Shown here in pieces: positions 1-7,401 of a stretch of DNA of 64,000 bases; positions within the stretch are counted from its first letter, which is position 1, and each line of letters starts with the position of its first letter. The stretch is from Asbonarchaeum sp964517675 (lineage in GTDB: Archaea > Nanohalarchaeota > Nanosalinia > Nanosalinales > Nanoanaerosalinaceae), in the NCBI GenBank assembly GCA_964517675.1, contig CAZFEL010000002.1:124001-188000 (forward strand), read 5' to 3'. The notes under the pieces are model-generated. The model worked only from the letters and a program-made list of their open reading frames with translations. It was not told the origin of the DNA and searched no databases. The translations under genes were made by a program, and so were the position numbers.

Positions 1-1
1 C

Positions 2-430
2 TCACTCCTCCCGGCAGCCGCGGCACTCCTGTTCCTCCACACAGGCAGGATCTCAGACATCGAGGTCAGGGATCGCGAGGAACGGCACGACCTGTTCCTC
101 ATCGGTCTCATCGCCTCGATCGGGGGTCTTGCCATCATGGAGCACATCGGTGTCCCAGCTCCCCTCCTCAGGCTCGGTATGATCCAGACCGTCCTCGTGT
201 TGCTGCTGTGGTTCATCAACCGGTCCTGGAAGATCAGCGTCCACGCCACGACATGGGGAGCCTGCGTGACCGCACTGTACCTGATCGTCGGGCCAGTGGC
301 GTTGCTCGCTATCCCGCTGGCGGTCACCGTCGGGGTAGGGCGGGTCGTACTGGACTGTCACACCCGCGCACAGGTCCTCGGCGGGTTCATCACCGGCATC
401 GTCTTGGCCGCCCTCATCGTCCTCCGATAG
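2..430 (+). CDS. PAP2-like membrane phosphatase (5' partial)
   Basis: The frame is open at the window's left edge, so the N-terminus is missing; 142 residues are visible. Hydrophobic, with about four membrane segments. The run WKISVHATT followed about 45 residues later by GRVVLDCHTRAQVLGG resembles the PAP2 acid-phosphatase signature (K-x-SVH ... R-x4-H ... V-x-G), which suggests dephosphorylation of lipid or polyprenyl phosphates at the membrane. The assignment rests on the C-terminal motifs only. It ends 37 bp before the ABC transporter genes. Confidence 0.6.
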   Translation, partial: SLLPAAAALLFLHTGRISDIEVRDREERHDLFLIGLIASIGGLAIMEHIGVPAPLLRLGMIQTVLVLLLWFINRSWKISVHATTWGACVTALYLIVGPVALLAIPLAVTVGVGRVVLDCHTRAQVLGGFITGIVLAALIVLR

Positions 431-467
431 CACAGATATTTCAACCGGCAGGACCAATCTCCAGACG

Positions 468-1205
468 GTGCAGACCGTGCCCGCCATCACGACATCCTCG
501 CTCACCAGGACCTTCGGTGATCTGACCGCCCTGGAGAGCCTCGATCTCGCGGTGAAGGAGGGCGAACTGTACGGCTTCATCGGCCCGAACGGCGCCGGCA
601 AGACGACGACGATAAACATACTCACAGGTCAGCTCAACCCCACGAGCGGATCATCCTCGGTCCTCGGTGTCGACCCGGTCCTCGACCCTGTCGGGGTCCG
701 GAAACGCGTCGGCATCCTGCCGGAACGGGAGGACCCACCGTCGTTCATGACACCGCGGGAGTACTTCGAGTTCGTCGCGGACATCCGCGGCATCGAGGAC
801 GTCGAGCCCCGGATCGAGCGGTGGGCGGACAGGCTGGAGTTCCGCTCGAAGCTCGACTCGATCAACAAGGACCTCTCGAAAGGGGAAAAACAGAAGGTGA
901 TGATAGCCCAGGCCTTCCTCCACGGGCCCGACCTCGTGTTCATCGATGAACCCCTGATCAACCTCGATCCGATCATCCAGGAGCAGGTCAACGACTACAT
1001 CCAGGACTACCACGATGACGGCAACACCGTCTTCCTGTCCACACACGTCCTGAGCCTGGCAGAGGACCTCTGCACCAGGGTCGGGATCATCGACAGGGGT
1101 AGGATAGTCACCGAGATCGAGGCATCGGCGTTCGAGGACGGCGGCCTGACGGATATCTTCCTCACGGAGGTCGAGCAGTTTGAGTCTGCTGACACGGATG
1201 ATTAA
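468..1205 (+). CDS. ABC transporter ATP-binding subunit
   Basis: 245 residues, GTG start. Complete nucleotide-binding domain: Walker A GPNGAGKTTT (around residue 40), a signature variant LSKGEKQK, Walker B LVFIDEP with LINLD as D-loop, and the switch histidine in STH. The type resembles CcmA/NatA exporters that pair with one multi-span permease. The next gene starts inside its 3' end, so the two are translationally coupled and probably form one transporter. The substrate is not visible. Confidence 0.93.
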   Translation: MQTVPAITTSSLTRTFGDLTALESLDLAVKEGELYGFIGPNGAGKTTTINILTGQLNPTSGSSSVLGVDPVLDPVGVRKRVGILPEREDPPSFMTPREYFEFVADIRGIEDVEPRIERWADRLEFRSKLDSINKDLSKGEKQKVMIAQAFLHGPDLVFIDEPLINLDPIIQEQVNDYIQDYHDDGNTVFLSTHVLSLAEDLCTRVGIIDRGRIVTEIEASAFEDGGLTDIFLTEVEQFESADTDD

Positions 1206-2577
1206 AGAAGAATGGCGGATGCACAGCCTCCTGTTCGGGGGCCGTACCTTCCTGCTGTTCCCGCTCGTCATCCTGCTGATGACCGTGCCGGCGTACTGGG
1301 CCCTGCTGGCGTCCGGGTTCGCACCCGCGACCCTGCGGACGGGCCTGCATTACCTGACGCTTTTCTTCGGGCTCAACGTCGGGGCCATCGGGTTCGTGAG
1401 CCGTGACGCGATCAAGAACCTCCTCGGTGAGGCCAACCTCCTGATCTTTTCCTCCCGGACACTGCCTGTCTCCCGTATCAGACTGGTCGGGACGTTCCTC
1501 GCGAAGGATCTGCTGTATTACTCCTTCCTCTTTCTGACCCCGATCGTCGTGGCTGTCGTCCCTGCAGAGGTCTCTGCCGGCCATCCGGTCAACATCCCTG
1601 CCCTGCTGTGGGTCACGACCGCCGGGACGTTCATGGCCGGGGTCGCGCTGTCTTTCCTGTTCGCCAGCCTGTACAACCGCGGCCGGGCCTACCTCCTGAC
1701 CGGGCTCGCAGGGTTCGGTGGACTGCTGTGGTACTTCAATCTCGGTATCCTCGAGTTCACCCCGGTCGCCTTCCACGCGGAGCCGACGATCGATACGTTC
1801 CTGTTCGGGTTCGTGCCCTCCGCCCTCGTGATGGGACTGGGCCTGCTCGTGTTCACGCCGGGGATCGAATCCTCCCGGCAGACCTACGGCAACACCTTCC
1901 CATGGCTCCGGGAGAAGCTCCGGTGGATCGACCGGCACGGCCTGGTCACGAAGTTCGTCCTCGACATACAGCGGTCCAGCGGCGGGTTCACGAAGCTTCT
2001 GTTCTCCGTCGGGATCATCCTGGCAGTGTTCATCGTGATGGTCGATCAGCTATTCTTCGCCAGGGGCTTCCTGCAGGCAGGGGCCCTTTCCTTTGCCCTG
2101 ATCCTGTCGATCGCGTCCATCTCGGTGTATAACTGGATCAACAGGTTCGATACCCCGGGTCGGTACAGCAGCCTCCCAGTCGATACCGGGGACGTGTTCA
2201 TCGCGAAGTACATCACCTTCTTCCTGCTCGCGGTCCCGATCAACGTGTTGTATCTCCTCGGTGCAAGTCGCGTCTATGGCACCACCGGACTCATCACCGG
2301 GCTTGTTGTAATCGTGCCGCTGATGCTGTATGTCCTCGGCGTGACGGCGTATCTCACCGGGCTCGACCCGAACCAGATGCTGATGAACGGGACCTACTTC
2401 CTGATCTATACCGGAGCCATGGGAGTCGTCTTTGTCCCGCTTTTCATCTGGACCCTGGTCTATGGCGCGGTACCGGATGTCGTGACGGCAGGGATGACCG
2501 GGCTCGCTCTGGTCGCCGGTCTCGGCGGATACCTGCTTGCACGCCGGGCTCCCTCGCGGTGGGATAACCGTTCCTAG
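1180..2577 (+). CDS. ABC-2-like transporter permease
   Basis: 465 residues and strongly hydrophobic, with about ten predicted membrane segments and no soluble domain. It overlaps the ATPase gene by 26 bp. A TTG at 1180 has GGAGGT about 9 bp upstream and is the longest start; an in-frame ATG at 1198 (459 residues) is the alternative. Partner of the preceding ATPase by position. Its stop overlaps the convergent gene at 2574. Confidence 0.8.
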   Translation: MSLLTRMIKEEWRMHSLLFGGRTFLLFPLVILLMTVPAYWALLASGFAPATLRTGLHYLTLFFGLNVGAIGFVSRDAIKNLLGEANLLIFSSRTLPVSRIRLVGTFLAKDLLYYSFLFLTPIVVAVVPAEVSAGHPVNIPALLWVTTAGTFMAGVALSFLFASLYNRGRAYLLTGLAGFGGLLWYFNLGILEFTPVAFHAEPTIDTFLFGFVPSALVMGLGLLVFTPGIESSRQTYGNTFPWLREKLRWIDRHGLVTKFVLDIQRSSGGFTKLLFSVGIILAVFIVMVDQLFFARGFLQAGALSFALILSIASISVYNWINRFDTPGRYSSLPVDTGDVFIAKYITFFLLAVPINVLYLLGASRVYGTTGLITGLVVIVPLMLYVLGVTAYLTGLDPNQMLMNGTYFLIYTGAMGVVFVPLFIWTLVYGAVPDVVTAGMTGLALVAGLGGYLLARRAPSRWDNRS

Positions 2578-3221
2578 TCCTCATTCTCGTCGATCGCCTC
2601 ATGGAGATGGTACAAGACCGCAGCACTCCACGGGGTGAAAAACGTCACATGGAGAAGTGTCATCTCCGTGCTGAATGTCGCCGGTGCAAGCGAGAGGACC
2701 GCGACCGAACCTGCACCGATGAGAGCGACCGCGAGGATGACAGAGAAAACATGGACGGCCTTTCCTCTGGTCATGTCCCAGCTCGATCCGAGGGCCGTCA
2801 GGACGGATTCATCCGCGACCATGACACGGTACGGGAACAGGACAAGCCGCACCCCGATGTAGATCCCGGGGATGACAAACAGGAACAGTCCCGTGACGAC
2901 CAGCAGCAGCGAGATCGACATCCCGCCGACCAGTGCAGGGAACCTGACCAGCCCGTACCGGAGCGGGTTCCTGTCACGGTCGTTGCGGACGGTATCGATG
3001 AACGCAATGAGAGCGGCCGTGACCGCGATCGAGATGAGGAAATCCGCATAGCTCAGGTACACGATCTCGAGGATCGCCTGCACGGAGACGGAACCAGCAC
3101 GAGCCTCGATCAGTGCGGCAATCTGGCTGCTCACGAGGCCGCCGATGAGACCGATGACGGTGAGTGCAGGGTACGAGATGAACGTGTCGGTGCCATCGCG
3201 GATGTAATCACCGATCTTCAC
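2574..3221 (-). CDS. multi-pass membrane protein (DUF4013/GPDPase-membrane-domain-like)
   Basis: 215 residues from a GTG start at 3221 that overlaps the stop of the upstream coiled-coil gene by 14 bp; a longer open frame to 3278 adds only residues shadowing that gene. About five or six membrane helices. The central pattern IPGIYIGVRL ... E-x-VLTALGSSW-x2-T is typical of the widespread family of glycerophosphodiesterase-membrane-domain-like proteins of unknown function. Convergent with the ABC permease (4-bp overlap). Confidence 0.7.
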   Translation of the reverse strand: MKIGDYIRDGTDTFISYPALTVIGLIGGLVSSQIAALIEARAGSVSVQAILEIVYLSYADFLISIAVTAALIAFIDTVRNDRDRNPLRYGLVRFPALVGGMSISLLLVVTGLFLFVIPGIYIGVRLVLFPYRVMVADESVLTALGSSWDMTRGKAVHVFSVILAVALIGAGSVAVLSLAPATFSTEMTLLHVTFFTPWSAAVLYHLHEAIDENED

Positions 3222-3444
3222 CGCTCTCGACCTCCTCGAGGGCTTCACGGAGCTCTTGGAGCTGTTCATTGATTTCATTGACCTTGCTGACAGCCTGCTG
3301 GTGTTTCACCGGCTGCCTGTCGGCCTCCCCTGAATCCTCGAGCTCCTCAAGTTCGCCCTCGACGCTGTCGACTTTCTCCTGTATCTCTTCGAACGTCTCG
3401 CGGAATACCTTCAACCGCTGATTTGCTTCCTCGTCTCGTGGCAC
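3208..3444 (-). CDS. small acidic coiled-coil protein
   Basis: 78 residues from a GTG at 3444; upstream sequence in frame runs into hairpin repeats and tRNA-Val and is not coding. Heptad-like Glu/Leu repeats over nearly the whole length predict one or two coiled-coil helices. A TTTTAG element about 30 bp upstream could serve as the TATA box. Co-transcribed with the membrane protein at 2574-3221 (14-bp overlap). Function unknown. Confidence 0.6.
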   Translation of the reverse strand: MPRDEEANQRLKVFRETFEEIQEKVDSVEGELEELEDSGEADRQPVKHQQAVSKVNEINEQLQELREALEEVESGEDR

Positions 3445-3525
3445 CGTGACCGGAACCGGATGGGAGCCGGACCCTAAAATGGTTTTCGTCCATTTGAGGA
3501 GGAGTACAGAATAGCCGGCCCTGAC

Positions 3526-3604
3526 TCGAGCGGAGCGAGAGTGGAACCTAATGGACCTCACCTGCTTCTCAGGAAGCAGGTTCGAACAGCATCCGAGGAT
3601 GCTG
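3526..3604. repeat. array of short hairpins beside tRNA-Val
   Basis: Three consecutive hairpins just downstream of tRNA-Val. The two best are perfect: 3561-3580 (8-bp stem CCTGCTTC, 4-nt loop) and 3587-3604 (8-bp stem CAGCATCC, 2-nt loop); a weaker one lies near 3526-3540. Stem sequences differ, so this is a structural rather than a sequence repeat. A GGTTCGAA, like a tRNA T-loop, lies between the second and third. Confidence 0.7.
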
Positions 3605-3636
3605 TGATTACCAAAGGAAGGGTGCGCTTTACAGAA

Positions 3637-3769
3637 TGGGTCCGAGCGGATTTGAACCACTGACCTCCGCCTGTTCCTCCGAGCAGGACCGGTACCCGGC
3701 CCTCCGTTCTCCCTGCCGGGAGAACCTCGGTCGTGAAGGCGGCGTCCTGACCAACTAGACCACGGACCC
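3637..3769 (-). tRNA. tRNA-Val(CAC), intron-containing
   Basis: Acceptor strands GGGTCCG and CGGACCC pair perfectly; T-arm AGTGG-TTCAAAT-CCGCT; anticodon stem CCGCC/GGCGG with loop TTCACG then A, giving anticodon CAC. A 55-60-nt intron sits at the canonical 37/38 position and contains a perfect 8-bp hairpin at 3706-3725 (GTTCTCCC stem). No encoded CCA. A partial copy of its 5' half lies directly upstream (3867-3892). Confidence 0.88.
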
Positions 3770-3813
3770 GTCCCGTATGCCTGTACTCTCCCCGGCAGCA
3801 TTGTGCGATCTCT

Positions 3814-3892
3814 GCCGGGTTCGCGTCAGCGAATCCCGGCCCTGCACACTCGGGGCGAAACACGAGGTCCTGACCAACTAGACCACGGACCC
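3814..3892 (-). repeat. decayed 5'-half copy of tRNA-Val plus hairpin module
   Basis: Reading the minus strand, bases 1-26 of tRNA-Val are repeated exactly (3892 to 3867), then the sequence diverges into a CTCG...CGAG hairpin and an 11-bp hairpin at 3814-3840 (GCCGGG-TTCGC stem, one bulge). A module of the same design and about 80% identity follows the tRNA-Ala 5' copy at 19521-19597. No 3' half is present, so it is not a functional tRNA. Confidence 0.75.
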
Positions 3893-3930
3893 CTACACGT
3901 GGATGCTGGACCAACGATTAAAACCGTTAC

Positions 3931-5100
3931 TCAGGGCGGCCAGCCGACGTCCTCGAACAGGTCCTCCGGACCACCTGCCGGCAGGCACTTGTCCGCGGTC
4001 CGGCACGGCTCCGTGATACCGAGTCTGTCACAAAGATGGTCTGCGGTCCGCTCGGCCATCAGGCGGTGTGTGGTGAACTTGCCCCCGACGACGGTGCACA
4101 TGTTCTCCAGTCCGTCATCAGCGTGATCGAGCAGGACAAACTCCCGCGTCACATCCCTGGTCTCTTTGGCACCGCTGTACAGTGGACGAAGCCCCCAGTA
4201 CGAGCGCTTGACTGTCGCATCCGCGATCCCAGGCACCATCGCAGCGCCTTCCTGGACCATGAGTCGCTCCTCATCGGGATCTTTCGGGAACTCGTCAGGG
4301 TCCTCGACCCCGATGCTTGTCGTCCCGATCACCGAGCCCTCCGCCGTCGGCAGGACGATATCGCCGTCGTCCGACTGCCGGCACCGGTTGATGACCGGAT
4401 CGACATCGTGATCCGTGACCGTCATCACACCCTTTGTCGGGCGCATCGGGACATCGAGGCCGGCCAGGCCTGCCACCTTCCCGGCCCACGGTCCGGCGGC
4501 GTTGACGACGTGATCGAGGTCGACGTCGTGAACCTCACCGCCCTGCCGGGCTGTCAGGGAGACGGCCTCGCTGCCGCGGACGGTGATGTCGGTCACGGTG
4601 GTCTCGGCGTGAATCGCTGCCCCGTTCTCGAGGGCAGACCGTGCGGTCGAGCGCATCACCGCGACCGGGTCGAAGACCGCATCCGGGACCACGAAGGCAC
4701 CGCGTATATCCTCAGTGAGGTACGGGTACTCGTCCCTGACCGCTGACGGCGACCGCTCCTCGAGAGGGATGCCGCATTCATGGCAGGCACCGATCTTGTC
4801 CTGCCTGTAGGCCTGTGAATCATCTTTGAGCGTGAGGAAAACGCCGCCAGTGTCCTCAATGGCGTGGGGTACGATCTCCCGCAGGATACGGTTCTCCTCG
4901 ATGCAGTGTTTCGCCGCCGCGGGGTCCTTGACCGCGTACCTGGCGCCGCTGTGGAGGACACCATGGGTGTGACTGGAGGTCTCGTCCCCGAGACTGGATC
5001 GTTCGAACAACGTGACCTCGAGCCCGCGCATGGCGAGGTCTCGTGCGAGGCTGAGTCCTGTGATACCGCCACCGATGATACCGACGTGGGGCCGTGTCAT
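3931..5100 (-). CDS. FAD-dependent glycerol-3-phosphate dehydrogenase-like oxidoreductase
   Basis: 389 residues from ATG 5100 (MTRPHVGIIGGG); the open frame upstream is antisense to the divergent gene. N-terminal Rossmann FAD motif GGGITGLSLA, then the GlpA/GlpD-type pattern SSHTHGVLHSGARYAVKDP and AAGPWAGKVA. This family oxidises glycerol-3-phosphate to dihydroxyacetone phosphate, passing electrons to membrane carriers. A TATA-like CTCTAAATAT at about 5119-5129 supports a near-leaderless start. Related FAD oxidases (for example L-2-hydroxyglutarate oxidase) cannot be excluded. Confidence 0.78.
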   Translation of the reverse strand: MTRPHVGIIGGGITGLSLARDLAMRGLEVTLFERSSLGDETSSHTHGVLHSGARYAVKDPAAAKHCIEENRILREIVPHAIEDTGGVFLTLKDDSQAYRQDKIGACHECGIPLEERSPSAVRDEYPYLTEDIRGAFVVPDAVFDPVAVMRSTARSALENGAAIHAETTVTDITVRGSEAVSLTARQGGEVHDVDLDHVVNAAGPWAGKVAGLAGLDVPMRPTKGVMTVTDHDVDPVINRCRQSDDGDIVLPTAEGSVIGTTSIGVEDPDEFPKDPDEERLMVQEGAAMVPGIADATVKRSYWGLRPLYSGAKETRDVTREFVLLDHADDGLENMCTVVGGKFTTHRLMAERTADHLCDRLGITEPCRTADKCLPAGGPEDLFEDVGWPP

Positions 5101-5179
5101 GGAAATACCTTGCCAGCCGGGATATTTAGAGCTGTCGGAGCAGTGGATTTTTTTATGCCGTGACCGGCACTGTACAGGT
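5101..5179. promoter_or_regulatory. divergent promoter region, GlpA-like / proline dehydrogenase
   Basis: 79 bp between divergent starts. Leftward: TATA-like CTCTAAATAT (minus strand) about 20-28 bp from ATG 5100. Rightward: TTTTTTTATG at about 5147-5156, about 25 bp before ATG 5180. Spacing fits archaeal leaderless transcripts. Confidence 0.55.
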
Positions 5180-6016
5180 ATGCTGCTCTGGCCAGCGACG
5201 AAGTTCGTGGCAGGTGAGAACGACGAGGGCGCCTTCCAGCGTCTCAGTGAACTGAACGAGATCGGTGCCACCGGGATGATCGATGAGCTCGGTGAGCACG
5301 TCGATGAACGCGAGGACGCGATCGAGGCGACCAACGATTACCTCGAGATGCTCGAGGAGATCGACGAGCGCGACCTCGATGGCTGTATCTCGGTCAAGCC
5401 CACCCATCTCGGCCTCGAGGTCGACGAAGATCTGTGCCAGGATAACCTCGCAGAGCTGGCTAGGAAGGCCGAGGAGCTGGACCTGTTCCTGTGGGTCGAT
5501 ATGGAATCATCGAAGCACACCGAGGCGACGATCGATATCTATCTGGACCTGCTGGAGGAGACCAACAAGGTCGGTGTCTGTGTGCAGTGTTATCTGCGCC
5601 GGTCGATGGACGATATCGAGCGGATCACGGAGGCAGGCGGCAAGGTCCGGCTGGTCAAAGGCGCCTACGATGAGCCCGAAGACATCGCGTTCAAGGACAA
5701 GAAGGTCGTGGATATCAACTTCCACCGGATGATGCAGTACCTGTTCGCGAACGATGCCCGCTTCGCGGTCGGGACCCACGACAGGACCCTGATCGAGGAG
5801 GCGAAAGAGCTCCACGAGCAACACGACCCCGGAGACTTCGAGTTCCAGTTCCTGATGGGACTCCGCGATGACCTGAAGGAGGAGCTCCTCAAGGAGGGCT
5901 ACACTGTCGGCGAATACATCCCGTACGGGGACGACTGGATGGCCTACTACTGGCGCCGGGTGATGGAACGGAAGGAGAACCTCTTCTTTGCCCTGAAGGC
6001 TATGGTGGGGCGGTAA
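5180..6016 (+). CDS. proline dehydrogenase
   Basis: 278 residues from ATG 5180. Motifs of the monofunctional FAD proline dehydrogenase barrel: YLRRSMDD, RLVKGAYDEP, GTHDRTLI, FEFQFLMGLR and the C-terminal PYGDDWMAYYWRRVMERKEN. It converts proline to pyrroline-5-carboxylate, feeding electrons to the respiratory chain, and is similar in length to the stand-alone bacterial enzyme. msrA begins 1 bp after its stop, so the two are co-transcribed. Confidence 0.92.
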   Translation: MLLWPATKFVAGENDEGAFQRLSELNEIGATGMIDELGEHVDEREDAIEATNDYLEMLEEIDERDLDGCISVKPTHLGLEVDEDLCQDNLAELARKAEELDLFLWVDMESSKHTEATIDIYLDLLEETNKVGVCVQCYLRRSMDDIERITEAGGKVRLVKGAYDEPEDIAFKDKKVVDINFHRMMQYLFANDARFAVGTHDRTLIEEAKELHEQHDPGDFEFQFLMGLRDDLKEELLKEGYTVGEYIPYGDDWMAYYWRRVMERKENLFFALKAMVGR

Positions 6017-6017
6017 G

Positions 6018-6530
6018 ATGGCAGAGGCTGTGCTTGGTGGCGGCTGCTTCTGGTGCGTCGAAGCGGCGTACAAGGAACTCGACGGCGTCGAATCGGTGAC
6101 TTCTGGCTATGCCGGCGGCGATACAGACGATCCCTCGTACCGGCAGGTCTGTTCCGGGACAACAGGTCACGCCGAGGTCGTGAAGATCGTCTACGAGGAG
6201 GACGAGCTATCTTTCCGGGACATCCTGGAGCTGTTCTTCCGGATCCATGACCCGACGACGGAGGACCGGCAGGGGCCTGATGTCGGCTCCCAGTACCGCT
6301 CCGTTGTGCTGTACCAGAACGAGGACCAGCGCGAAACGACCGAGGCCTTCATCGAGGAGAAGGAAAACGAATACGCGGACCCGATCGTCACCGATGTCCA
6401 GCAGTTAGAGCGGTTCTGGCCGGCCGAGGAGAAACACCAGGACTACTTCGAGAAACATCCGGACGACGCGTACTGCCGGATGCACATTCCCGAAAAGGTC
6501 GAGACGGCGGAGAGGTTCAGGGGCGACTGA
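6018..6530 (+). CDS. msrA: peptide-methionine (S)-S-oxide reductase
   Basis: 170 residues. Catalytic GGCFWC near the N-terminus, then the MsrA signatures GYAGG, GTTGHAE and DVGSQYRS. It repairs oxidised methionine in proteins using thioredoxin-like reductant. Starts one base after the proline dehydrogenase stop. Confidence 0.95.
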   Translation: MAEAVLGGGCFWCVEAAYKELDGVESVTSGYAGGDTDDPSYRQVCSGTTGHAEVVKIVYEEDELSFRDILELFFRIHDPTTEDRQGPDVGSQYRSVVLYQNEDQRETTEAFIEEKENEYADPIVTDVQQLERFWPAEEKHQDYFEKHPDDAYCRMHIPEKVETAERFRGD

Positions 6531-6857
6531 CCGTGGTGAAAAACGACGACGGGACCTTGCGGGCGCTGGTTCTGTTCTCTGCCAGAGTCATGGCCAGGGT
6601 CCGGGGCAGTGCTGGGCCAGGAGTGCTGGTCAGGTTCTGGTCCAAGCGTGGTGGGAAAAAGACAATCACTTGAGGCTCAGGAAAGGCGACCGGTAAAAAG
6701 GGAGAACGTGGATCCAGTTTCAATCCCTTCCTAATCCCAAAAGGGCGGTCGAGTAAATGGGGGAGGGTTTGAACGCAGCTCCCTTTGTCGGGCCTGGCTG
6801 CTGGTAGCACCTGCTATCGACGATATCCCTCTTCGTAATGTCGGCCGATACAGTGCC
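6531..6857. other. intergenic, no convincing gene
   Basis: No frame has both a plausible start and coding character. GGGGGAGGGTTTGAAC near 6759 looks vaguely like the complement of a tRNA 3' end, but no tRNA folds here. This marks the left edge of the metal island. Confidence 0.4.
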
Positions 6858-7064
6858 TTAGAACAGGTCTCCGATCGTTTCCTCCCAGGTCTCTGTTCGA
6901 TGGACCCATGGACAGAGGGCAAAGCCGAGATAGGTCAGAGTAACAAGCACTGCTGCGTCTTTCCACAATGTGGTACCTTGCTTGATGGCAAAGAGCAGGT
7001 AATAGAAAAAGCCGTACCACACCAGCGTCTCACTGATGCCAAGGAGGACATCCTTTCTATTCAT
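6858..7064 (-). CDS. small two-helix membrane protein
   Basis: 68 residues with two hydrophobic segments (about residues 12-28 and 36-52). Divergent from arsR across a 55-bp AT-rich spacer, so probably under the same metal-responsive control. No family recognised. Confidence 0.5.
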   Translation of the reverse strand: MNRKDVLLGISETLVWYGFFYYLLFAIKQGTTLWKDAAVLVTLTYLGFALCPWVHRTETWEETIGDLF

Positions 7065-7119
7065 ACATTATCTACTACCGTCGATTATTTAAATATTTTA
7101 TCACATTTTCATACGTACG
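7065..7119. promoter_or_regulatory. divergent AT-rich promoter of the metal island
   Basis: The sequence around 7083-7103 (TTATTTAAATATTTTATC) gives TATA boxes in both directions: about 22-30 bp before ATG 7120 rightward and about 25 bp before ATG 7064 leftward. A likely site for ArsR binding. Confidence 0.5.
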
Positions 7120-7401
7120 ATGGAACGTGCCCAGCTCGACCAGACGGCCGACCTGTTCCAAGCCCTCTCGAGCGTGAACCGGTTGCGTATCCTTCTCGCT
7201 ATCGCAGACAGCGAGAAATGCGTCCATGAGCTGACTGAAGAACTTGACATGACACACTCCAATATCTCGCACCATCTGAAGGAACTGAAAGATACACGGG
7301 TCGTTGAACGGCGGAAAGACGGCAAACACAGATACTACAGTATGGATGATGGGCATATCAGAGATATACTTGATGCAGGTGTCGACCATACCACCGAATA
7401 A
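7120..7401 (+). CDS. ArsR-family metal-responsive repressor
   Basis: 93 residues, winged helix. Recognition helix region LTEELDMTHSNISHHLKELKD and wing RRKDGKHRYYSM are typical of ArsR/SmtB. The alpha-3 site that is ELCVxDL in ArsR/CadC reads SEKCVHEL, leaving one Cys and a His as candidate ligands. The P-ATPase start lies inside its 3' end, so it probably represses its own exporter operon. Confidence 0.88.
   Translation: MERAQLDQTADLFQALSSVNRLRILLAIADSEKCVHELTEELDMTHSNISHHLKELKDTRVVERRKDGKHRYYSMDDGHIRDILDAGVDHTTE

Noticed and set aside
3770..3892. Split or permuted tRNA formed by the Val 5' copy
   Set aside because: The complete tRNA-Val lies just downstream and the copy has no matching 3' half; a partial duplication explains it.
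5101..5334. 78-residue N-terminal extension of the glycerol-3-phosphate dehydrogenase frame
   Set aside because: Antisense to proline dehydrogenase, and a promoter with ATG 5100 lies in the spacer.
6717..6735. GTTTCAATCCC, reminiscent of CRISPR repeats
   Set aside because: Single occurrence; no spaced direct repeats or cas genes in the window.
6759..6774. tRNA-3'-end-like GGGGGAGGGTTTGAAC as a left attachment site of the metal island
   Set aside because: No matching partner at the island's right side (tRNA-Ala 3' end differs), so integration at this site is not supported.
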